The position numbers and the translations under genes are program-made. A model generated the notes under the pieces. The model made no database searches and was not told the origin of the DNA. It was given only the letters and a program-made list of their open reading frames with translations. Shown piece after piece: positions 57,267 through 64,000 of a stretch of DNA of 64,000 nt. Each line of letters opens with the position of its first letter. Positions within the stretch are counted from its first letter, which is position 1. Source of the DNA: Alcaligenaceae bacterium (GTDB lineage: Bacteria; Pseudomonadota; Gammaproteobacteria; Burkholderiales; Burkholderiaceae_B); the NCBI GenBank assembly GCA_947379755.1, contig CANCOC010000004.1:16674-80673 (forward strand). The letters run 5' to 3'.

Positions 57267-57968
57267 TCACGCGCAGGGCGCAACATCCCAGAAAAGAACC
57301 AGAATACCCGCAAGTGCCAGAAAAGGTCCAAAAGGCAGACCAGAGTCTCTGTGCAGACCCGCAGCGTGCCGGGCCCATAGTCCCACCAATGCAGCCGGCA
57401 ACGTAGCACTCAGTAAAAAATATGGAACCGCCTGTACCCCCAGCCATGCCCCAAGCGCGGCAGCGAGCTTGAAATCCCCGTATCCCATGCCATCGCGGCC
57501 CGTTTTGCATCGATACCCAGTAAAAACGATCCAGAGCAGCATGTAGGCTGATGCGGCACCGGCAACCGAAGAAGAAAGTGCGAGCCAGCCACCTGCCATA
57601 TGAAACAGCATACCCAGCCACATCAGCGACAAAGTCAGCAGATCCGGCAGCAAGCCGCAGGCAGCGTCAATTCGTGCAAGAACAAGCAGGATTGCGCAAA
57701 AAAACATCGCTGAGACGCCTGACCCGGTCAGACCCCAGGCATAAAGCACGGCAATATTGCTCAGCACCACCCCCAGAACCAGCAACACATCCAGCCAGAA
57801 AACAGATATCCAGGGGCAAAAAGAAGCCGCGTCTTCATCTGCTGTCACCCGCTCCCAGCCACGTTTAAGCGCCTCAGGCAAACGATGCGCCACGGCTAGC
57901 AAAAGCGGCGCACCAGCACATGCAGCGACCAGACCCCACAAGAATGCATCAGAAATTTTGCCAAACAT
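57267..57968 (-). CDS. A24-family prepilin peptidase lacking the N-terminal zinc domain
   Basis: 233 residues, multi-pass membrane protein. The aspartate-protease core is kept: ARIDAACGLLPDLLTL (first Asp) and GYGDFKLAAALGAWLG (GxGD motif). The N-terminal part keeps a trace of the methylase region (LPEALKRGWE) but not the two Cys-x-x-Cys pairs of PilD; only CPW is seen. It may cleave type IV prepilins but be impaired in zinc binding or N-methylation. pilB and pilC, usually upstream, are absent from the window. coaE follows downstream. Confidence 0.85.
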   Translation of the reverse strand: MFGKISDAFLWGLVAACAGAPLLLAVAHRLPEALKRGWERVTADEDAASFCPWISVFWLDVLLVLGVVLSNIAVLYAWGLTGSGVSAMFFCAILLVLARIDAACGLLPDLLTLSLMWLGMLFHMAGGWLALSSSVAGAASAYMLLWIVFTGYRCKTGRDGMGYGDFKLAAALGAWLGVQAVPYFLLSATLPAALVGLWARHAAGLHRDSGLPFGPFLALAGILVLFWDVAPCA

Positions 57969-58063
57969 CGATGCGACGCCCCCTGCCGCTGAGCATGGTT
58001 GTAACCAATTGCGTAGAATATGACCCTTGCATCAGTTTTGTATCCTGAATTGGAAAGTCTCTC

Positions 58064-58933
58064 ATGTCTGAACTCAATCCGTCGCCCAAATCAAGCACTG
58101 TGTTTTCACGTCTGCCTCTCGCGTTGCTGACCACGGTTGTCCTCGCAGGTTGCGCGCAAATGCAGCAGCAAATGCAACAGCCTGGTTATTACAACCTGCC
58201 AAGTGCAAGCTCGACGACCGATGCAATCGCGCAGGCAGAGGGCTCTTATGCCAATCAGTCACTGCGTGCACCCAGTCAGATTCAGATCGATCTGCGCCAG
58301 CCTTCGACTGGCAACGCACCTGCGGCTGTCGTCACAAGCACCCCAGTGCCGACAAAAACAGGCACCCAACCATCTGCTGCGACAGCGCCCGTGCGCGCCA
58401 CTGGCTCAAGTGCAGTACCTGCCACACAGGGCACGGCAAAAGCCTACGATGCCTCAAGTGCACCAACGGATGCACCACCTGCTGACGTAGGCACTGCTTC
58501 AGTGACCACAGCAGTCACCACAGCACCTGCCGATACATTGCAGTCAGCGCTGATTCCGGAACCCCAAACTTTCAGTGGCACGCTGCCCTGCTTTCATCCT
58601 GAAATGAAATGCACTGCAGAGCGCATCACGCTTAGCCTGGCACCGAACGGTCGCTGGCGTGCACGTGCCGCATATCTGGATCAAAACAGCCAGAGTGGCC
58701 CCGCCCAGCTGGATCAGGGGTGCTGGCGAGTCGCCCCGATGGCTACACCACGTGTCGTCTTACTCAATGCTCAAGGTAATGTGCGTGCAGAGCTCTCCAT
58801 GATCTCGGGCAATGCACTCAAACTGGTATCGATGAATGGTGAGACGCCAAATCTGACCTACACCCTGTCACGGCAGCCTGACCTCGACCCGATCGTTGAG
58901 CTTGACAAAAAAGCAGCTCCAACCTGCCCTTAA
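58064..58933 (+). CDS. NlpE-like lipoprotein of the envelope
   Basis: 289 residues. A signal with lipobox VLAGC (Cys about 30) leads into a Gln-rich patch (MQQQMQQ) and a long low-complexity Thr/Ala/Pro/Ser region (about 70-165). The C-terminal third looks like the NlpE N-terminal barrel: FSGTLPCFHPEMKC, then ITLSLAPNGRWRARAAYL. In NlpE a CxxC pair follows the GxLPC motif and senses copper or folding stress; here a Cys appears eight residues on. A surface-sensing role is inference. Divergent from the prepilin peptidase gene, convergent with the LuxR-type gene. Confidence 0.75.
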   Translation: MSELNPSPKSSTVFSRLPLALLTTVVLAGCAQMQQQMQQPGYYNLPSASSTTDAIAQAEGSYANQSLRAPSQIQIDLRQPSTGNAPAAVVTSTPVPTKTGTQPSAATAPVRATGSSAVPATQGTAKAYDASSAPTDAPPADVGTASVTTAVTTAPADTLQSALIPEPQTFSGTLPCFHPEMKCTAERITLSLAPNGRWRARAAYLDQNSQSGPAQLDQGCWRVAPMATPRVVLLNAQGNVRAELSMISGNALKLVSMNGETPNLTYTLSRQPDLDPIVELDKKAAPTCP

Positions 58934-58952
58934 GTTCAGTCAGCCGGGCGGA

Positions 58953-59246
58953 TCACTCCGTTCGCGCCTGTGCGCACAGTCCGGGATATTGCTCTGACGA
59001 TTCATGGGTGCATATTTTTGATGGTTCAGGGTTGGTGCAAACCTCCCTGGCCAGCTGGACAGCATTACGCACTCCCATCTTGTAAAAAATGCGCGCACGA
59101 TGCGCTTCGACAGTGCGCATCGAAATCCCCAGCTCCATGGCAATCACCTTATTGGACTTACCCTCCGCGACAGGATGGATCACATCCCGTTCGCGCGCAG
59201 TCAATACGGTCCAACCTGCGCCTTCAATATCGTGCTCATGCTTCAT
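58953..59246 (-). CDS. small LuxR/FixJ-type helix-turn-helix regulator without receiver domain
   Basis: 97 residues, almost only a GerE-type DNA-binding domain: LTARERDVIHPVAEGKSNK, VIAMELGISMRTVEAHRA (recognition helix) and FYKMGVRNAVQLAR, residues about 15-68. The C-terminal tail (about 69-97) is Glu/Cys-rich. Free-standing HTH proteins of this size are known as LuxR solos without sensor. The target is unknown; the palindrome 57 bases upstream suggests autoregulation. The gene sits between the NlpE-like gene (convergent) and panC. Confidence 0.85.
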   Translation of the reverse strand: MKHEHDIEGAGWTVLTARERDVIHPVAEGKSNKVIAMELGISMRTVEAHRARIFYKMGVRNAVQLAREVCTNPEPSKICTHESSEQYPGLCAQARTE

Positions 59247-59302
59247 ATCGCCTCCGATTGGTTACTGGAGGCAGTCTGGCAGAGCATGTCAAGTCAGTGA
59301 AG

Positions 59303-59318
59303 CTGTCAAATCTGACAG
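59303..59318. promoter_or_regulatory. CTGTCA-AATC-TGACAG palindrome upstream of the LuxR-type gene
   Basis: Perfect 6-base arms around 4 bases, 57 bases before the regulator start on the minus strand, inside the 114-base gap to panC. The arrangement fits an operator of a dimeric HTH protein. Confidence 0.5.
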
Positions 59319-59360
59319 GCGGACTTACCCTATGTACGTATTGACAACGTTCAAAGTACT

Positions 59361-60233
<873 letters not shown>

Positions 60234-61112
60234 TTAGGCAGCTGCGCTGGTAAAAGCCAGACGCACATAAATCGGGGCATAGGGTTCTGCCTGTGTAATT
60301 TCAAGCAACAGTTCACGTGAGAGTTCGAGCATGGCCAAAAAGTGCACCACCACGACCGCAACTGGCGCGCCCTCATTGATGCGCTCCATAAACAACTCAC
60401 CGAACTCAATAAATCGGATATCTGACAGACGGCGCAGAATGTGCGTCATATGGTCTCGCACTGACATCTGTTCGCGGGTGATATGGTGATGTGCATTGAG
60501 CTTGGCACGCTTGAGGATATCGGCCCACGCCGTGCGCAAATCATCGACGTTGACCTCGGGCAGAGCCCGTTCGACGCGCAGATCTGCAAAGGCCTGGGCG
60601 CGCTGAAAATCACGTCCCAGCTGTGGCAAGGCATCAAGTTTTTGAGAGGCGAGCTTCATCTGTTCGTACTCGAGCAGGCGCCGCACCAGCTCTGCACGAG
60701 GATCTTCGGCTTCCTCACCTGTATCGGTCTTTTTGACCGGCAGCAACATGCGCGCCTTGATCTCGATCAGCATCGCCGCCATCAGCAGATACTCTGCCGC
60801 CAGCTCAAGGTTATGCAGACGAATCTGGTCGACGTATGACAAATATTGCTTGGTGACCTCGGCCATCGGAATATCGAGGACATTAAAATTCTGCTTGCGA
60901 ATCAGATACAAAAGCAGATCGAGCGGCCCCTGAAATGTTTCGAGAAACACTTCAAGTGCATCGGGGGGGATATACAGATCGGTCGGCAGGGAAAACAACG
61001 GCTCGCCATACAGGCGTGCCAGGGCAACGGTATCCACAACATCAGGTGTTGTATCGACCGACGGCTGCACCAGCGCATCCAGATGATCGCCTGAGACTGT
61101 TCCCTGGGACAT
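60234..61112 (-). CDS. scpA: segregation and condensation protein A
   Basis: 292 residues. The kleisin of the SMC-ScpAB complex helps chromosome segregation. The N-terminal FQGPLDLLLYLIRKQNFNVLDIPMAEVTKQYL is the family hallmark (about 55-85), followed by AAEYLLMAAMLIEIKARMLLP. The C-terminal winged-helix segment includes VHFLAMLELSRE. scpB is not in the window. The gene lies 12 bases after the DUF3460 gene stop and upstream of panC. Confidence 0.95.
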   Translation of the reverse strand: MSQGTVSGDHLDALVQPSVDTTPDVVDTVALARLYGEPLFSLPTDLYIPPDALEVFLETFQGPLDLLLYLIRKQNFNVLDIPMAEVTKQYLSYVDQIRLHNLELAAEYLLMAAMLIEIKARMLLPVKKTDTGEEAEDPRAELVRRLLEYEQMKLASQKLDALPQLGRDFQRAQAFADLRVERALPEVNVDDLRTAWADILKRAKLNAHHHITREQMSVRDHMTHILRRLSDIRFIEFGELFMERINEGAPVAVVVVHFLAMLELSRELLLEITQAEPYAPIYVRLAFTSAAA

Positions 61113-61124
61113 GGGTGGCTTTAC

Positions 61125-61313
61125 TTAATCGTTCTGATAAACGTAAGGGCCCTGCTGTACACGCGCCTGCTTGAAGTCTTCAGCAAGCTCGGGATCCTGG
61201 GGTTTGTCCCACAAACGCGCACGGCCATCACGCTGACGCTGTTCAACGTCCGGATGGGCGGTTTTATACGCCTGGAGGAACTGGGTAATTTCTGAAGTGA
61301 AGTGCTCTGCCAT
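61125..61313 (-). CDS. DUF3460 family small protein
   Basis: 62 residues. The sequence from MAEHFTSEITQFL to QGPYVY matches the DUF3460 family of small cytoplasmic betaproteobacterial proteins, including the block LWDKPQDPELAEDFKQARV. No function is known. It is next to scpA and panC, a conserved neighbourhood, and may be co-transcribed with them. Confidence 0.9.
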   Translation of the reverse strand: MAEHFTSEITQFLQAYKTAHPDVEQRQRDGRARLWDKPQDPELAEDFKQARVQQGPYVYQND

Positions 61314-61377
61314 GGGTACGCCAGCAAAAGGTTAGACTGGTGCCTAGTGTACTGTAGAGCAGACCGACAAACACATT

Positions 61378-62805
61378 ATGGCGCCCCCGACCCCGCACAT
61401 ACCCCAGAGCGTGCCGGATTCATCCGAATCGCGCCGAATGCTGCCCTTTATCGTCGGCTGCGCACTATTTATGCAAATGCTGGACTCGACCGTCGTCACG
61501 ACGGCGATTCCCACCATGGCCGTCGCCTTGGGATCCGATCCAGTCAGCCTGAATATTGCCATTACCTCATATCTGCTTGCTGTCGCGGTCTTTGTCCCGA
61601 TCAGCGGCTGGGCCGCCGATCGCTATGGTGCACGCAAGGTCTTCATGACCGCCATCGCACTGTTCACACTGAGCTCGCTGACCTGTGCCCTTTCGGGCAG
61701 CCTGCTGCAACTTGTGCTCTCTCGCGTTATCCAGGGCGTGGGTGGTGCCATGATGGTGCCCGTCGGACGCATCATTTTGCTGCGCACCATTCCAAAACAT
61801 GACCTGCTGCGCGCCATGGCTTTCCTTTCCATGCCGGCGCTGATCGGCCCCATGATCGGCCCGCCCCTTGGCGGATTCCTGGTGACCTATGCCTCCTGGC
61901 ACTGGATTTTCCTGATCAACCTGCCGATTGGCATGATTGGCATCTGGATGGTTCGGCGCTATGTGCAAGAGCTGCCGGCCGAGAGTACCTTGCGTCGCCT
62001 TGACTGGCTGGGATTTTTACTCAGTGCGGCCTGTATGGCCTGCCTGGTGGGTGGTTTTGAATCACTCGGTCAAAGCGACACGTCCGTACTCGTTACAGCC
62101 AGTCTGATCGGGACAGGCCTCACCACAGGCCTGCTGTATTACCTGCACTCACGTCGCCACCCTGATCCCATCCTCGATTTGTCACTGCTGCGCATCCAGA
62201 CGTTCAGAGTGGCAATACTGGCAGGCAACCTATGCCGATTCGCCGTGGGTGCAACCCCCTTTCTCATGGCAATGCTGCTGCAGGTAGGTTTTGGCCTGAG
62301 TGCGATGTCGGCGGGGATGATTACCTTTGCAGGTGCGGTCGGTGCGATGGCGATGAAATTCGCCGCCCCACGCATCCTGCATCGCTGGGGCTATCGCCGC
62401 GTACTCACGGTGAACGCAATACTCACGGGCCTGAGTCTGTCCCTGTGTGCATTGTTCACAGACCTCACTCCGGTATGGCTCATGATTGGTGTGCTGCTGA
62501 TTGGCGGCTTTTTTCGCTCTCTGCAATTCACTGCGGTCAACACCCTGGCTTATGCAGACATGTCCCACACAAGCATGAGTCGGGCGAGCAGCTTTGCCGC
62601 GATGGGACAACAGCTTGGCGTGAGTCTGGGGGTAGGCGTCGCAGCCTGCACCCTCAATGTCAGCATGGCCTGGCGACAGGCCACGACACTGGCTTCCAGC
62701 GACGTCATCGCAGGATTTATCGTGATCGGTATATTGTGCGCCCTGCCAAGCCTGTCTTTCTGGCGGATGGATCCCGAGGCCGGCGAAGCGCTGCACCGCC
62801 GTTAG
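61378..62805 (+). CDS. DHA2-type major facilitator superfamily drug transporter
   Basis: 475 residues with about 14 membrane helices. Motif A is GWAADRYGARK; the antiporter motif C is GPMIGPPLGGF; TM1 carries LDSTVVTTAIPTMAVALG, the DHA2 signature. Substrate unknown, probably a hydrophobic drug or dye exchanged for protons. The gene is divergent from the DUF3460 gene and converges on the Bug gene. No adaptor (EmrA) or TetR gene adjoins. Confidence 0.92.
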   Translation: MAPPTPHIPQSVPDSSESRRMLPFIVGCALFMQMLDSTVVTTAIPTMAVALGSDPVSLNIAITSYLLAVAVFVPISGWAADRYGARKVFMTAIALFTLSSLTCALSGSLLQLVLSRVIQGVGGAMMVPVGRIILLRTIPKHDLLRAMAFLSMPALIGPMIGPPLGGFLVTYASWHWIFLINLPIGMIGIWMVRRYVQELPAESTLRRLDWLGFLLSAACMACLVGGFESLGQSDTSVLVTASLIGTGLTTGLLYYLHSRRHPDPILDLSLLRIQTFRVAILAGNLCRFAVGATPFLMAMLLQVGFGLSAMSAGMITFAGAVGAMAMKFAAPRILHRWGYRRVLTVNAILTGLSLSLCALFTDLTPVWLMIGVLLIGGFFRSLQFTAVNTLAYADMSHTSMSRASSFAAMGQQLGVSLGVGVAACTLNVSMAWRQATTLASSDVIAGFIVIGILCALPSLSFWRMDPEAGEALHRR

Positions 62806-62850
62806 CGCGACGCCGGGTCACCGGAGTTCACACTTGACCATTGGTGCAAC

Positions 62851-63879
62851 TCAGTTCACCTGCGCACCAGAAATCCTGACGATTTCCTGATATTTATCGC
62901 GCTCACGACCAACCATCTGCGCAAACTGTTCGGAAGTCATCGGTGACGCATCAGACCCCATGGCTTTGAGCCGTTCAATGACGACGGGATCCTTCAGCGC
63001 AGTCTGATAGGCGTCATGCAGTGCATTCACCACAGCGGGCGGTGTACCTGCAGTTGTGAAGACTCCGAACCAGGTACCAATATCAAATGGCTCCACTCCA
63101 GCCTCCTGCATCGTGGGCACCCCGGGCAACATGGACGCGCAATTGGTGGTTGTGACCGCGAGCGGCACCACTTTGCCATCATTGATCAGTCCGGCTGCAG
63201 CAGCCAGGTTGTCAAACATAAAATGCGACTGCCCGGAAAGCAAGGCAAGCTGGGCAGGGGATGCGCCCTGATAAGGGATGTGAACCACATTGATCTGTGC
63301 ACGGGCCTTGAGCAATTCCCCGGCCAGATGTCCAGCGCTGCCGGAACCACCCGACCCGTAGTTCAATTCCCCCGGGTGACTACGCGCGTAGACAATCAGA
63401 TCCTGCACGGTACGGATACTGTTTTTTTGGGCAAAATCTTTGTTCATGACCAGAACATTGGGGACGGAAGCCACCAACGCCACAGGCGCAAAGTCACGCA
63501 CAGAATCGTATGGAATGGATGCAAACAGCCAGGGATTGATTGCATGGGTCGCGACAGCCCCCATCACCAGTGTGTAGCCATCTGGAGCGGCTTTAGCCAC
63601 GACATCAGCACCAATATTGCCCCCAGCACCCGGTTTATTTTCAACAATGATGGCCTGACCCAGCGACACTCTGGCTTTTTCGGCAAGCAGACGCGCCATC
63701 GTATCTAGCGGCCCACCGGGCGGATAAGGCACAACAAAGCGCAAGGGTTTGGCTGGCCAGACGGTCTGGGGCGCCGCGGCGGCATCCAGTGAAGCCGCTG
63801 GTGCCTGAGCCATCGACAACGGACTCGCACAACCAAGCACACATACGGCTAAGGAAAAAATGAGTGAGTGAATATTCAT
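62851..63879 (-). CDS. Bug/TctC-type periplasmic solute-binding protein
   Basis: 342 residues from the ATG at 63879; a TTG at 63888 would overlap the upstream gene. The signal peptide ends near PLSMAQ, followed by an Ala-rich linker. Bug blocks are present: RFVVPYPPGGPLDTMARL, VENKPGAGGNIGADVV, VHIPYQGASPAQLALL. It begins 5 bases after the ABC ATPase stop, so it may be read with that transporter. Third Bug protein in the window and, like the others, without TctAB. Confidence 0.9.
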   Translation of the reverse strand: MNIHSLIFSLAVCVLGCASPLSMAQAPAASLDAAAAPQTVWPAKPLRFVVPYPPGGPLDTMARLLAEKARVSLGQAIIVENKPGAGGNIGADVVAKAAPDGYTLVMGAVATHAINPWLFASIPYDSVRDFAPVALVASVPNVLVMNKDFAQKNSIRTVQDLIVYARSHPGELNYGSGGSGSAGHLAGELLKARAQINVVHIPYQGASPAQLALLSGQSHFMFDNLAAAAGLINDGKVVPLAVTTTNCASMLPGVPTMQEAGVEPFDIGTWFGVFTTAGTPPAVVNALHDAYQTALKDPVVIERLKAMGSDASPMTSEQFAQMVGRERDKYQEIVRISGAQVN

Positions 63880-63884
63880 GAAGA

Positions 63885-64000
63885 TCAATGCAAAATCTGG
63901 CTTAAGAACAGTTTGGTACGTTCATTCTGGGGTGAGTCAAAAAATGCGTCTGGTGTGTTTTGCTCAATGATTTCGCCCTGATCCATGAAAATGACCCGGT
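63885..64000 (-). CDS. polar amino acid ABC transporter ATPase, C-terminal end only
   Basis: The last 38 codons of a gene entering from the right edge. RVIFMDQGEIIEQ, then PDAFFDSPQNERTKLFLSQIL, is the standard C-terminus of GlnQ/HisP/ArtP-type ATPases, which energise import of polar amino acids. The subfamily cannot be fixed. The TGA at 63887-63885 is 5 bases before the Bug gene start. Confidence 0.85.
   Translation of the reverse strand, partial: RVIFMDQGEIIEQNTPDAFFDSPQNERTKLFLSQILH

Overview
The window looks like a chromosomal segment of a betaproteobacterium of the order Burkholderiales, most likely the Alcaligenaceae (Bordetella/Achromobacter/Advenella side). The basis is gene content and order: a lysine/alanine-rich histone H1-like protein ending in an NPAASWPFPTGGRP-type tail, nrdA-nrdB, pyrR-pyrB with an inactive dihydroorotase-like partner, rubredoxin-algH-ruvX, thiD-like/thiE/hemL, argJ-DUF815-nudix, pilD-coaE-zapD, DUF3460-scpA-panC, and three Bug/TctC periplasmic binding proteins. 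The genus cannot be fixed by eye. Genes are packed tightly, many with 1-8 base stop/start overlaps, and I see no rRNA, tRNA, insertion sequence, prophage or CRISPR array.

Layout. 1-5.2 kb: end of an esterase, a Pat-like acetyltransferase, gltX and a lipoprotein. 5.2-10.6 kb: class Ia ribonucleotide reductase nrdAB behind a NrdR-box promoter with a hairpin-rich leader, then the H1-like gene, which is split by a -1 frameshift at an A10 run and has its own structured leader and a terminator. 10.6-13.6 kb: yggT and a large MscS-type channel. 13.6-20 kb (minus): SlyB-like lipoprotein, PfkB kinase, DUF3426, prmA, accC-accB, aroQ and a TlpA-like thioredoxin. 20-27.3 kb (plus): mpl, an RNase II-family protein, a TonB-like protein, aroE, lptG, apaH. 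27.3-30.3 kb: an alpha/beta hydrolase divergent from a Bug protein plus a LigJ-type hydratase. 30.3-35 kb (minus): rubredoxin, algH, ruvX, pyrR, pyrB, pyrX, plsC. 35.1-38 kb (plus): ThiD-like, thiE, hemL. 38-42.5 kb (minus): a complete liv-type ABC transporter. 42.5-46.7 kb (plus): Bug protein, argJ, DUF815 ATPase, Nudix-ThiE fusion. 46.7-55.6 kb (minus): mdtABC-type RND efflux operon with its own outer-membrane factor. 55.8-58 kb (minus): zapD, coaE, a prepilin peptidase. 58-64 kb: NlpE-like lipoprotein, a LuxR-type solo regulator, panC, scpA, DUF3460, a DHA2 drug transporter, a Bug protein and the end of a polar amino acid ABC ATPase gene.

Most of the window is housekeeping: nucleotide supply (nrdAB, pyr genes), fatty acid initiation (accBC), shikimate pathway (aroQ, aroE), cell wall recycling (mpl), LPS export (lptG), cofactors (thiE, hemL, panC, coaE), translation (gltX, prmA) and division/segregation (zapD, scpA). 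The accessory part is transport and efflux. I found no convincing new multi-gene system. The best leads are the frameshifted H1-like gene and its leader, the structured nrdA leader under tandem NrdR boxes, several enzyme-family proteins that have lost catalytic motifs (dihydroorotase-like, ThiD-like, Pat-like, Nudix-fused ThiE), and palindromic sites in front of the efflux operon, the ligJ-type gene, argJ and the LuxR solo.
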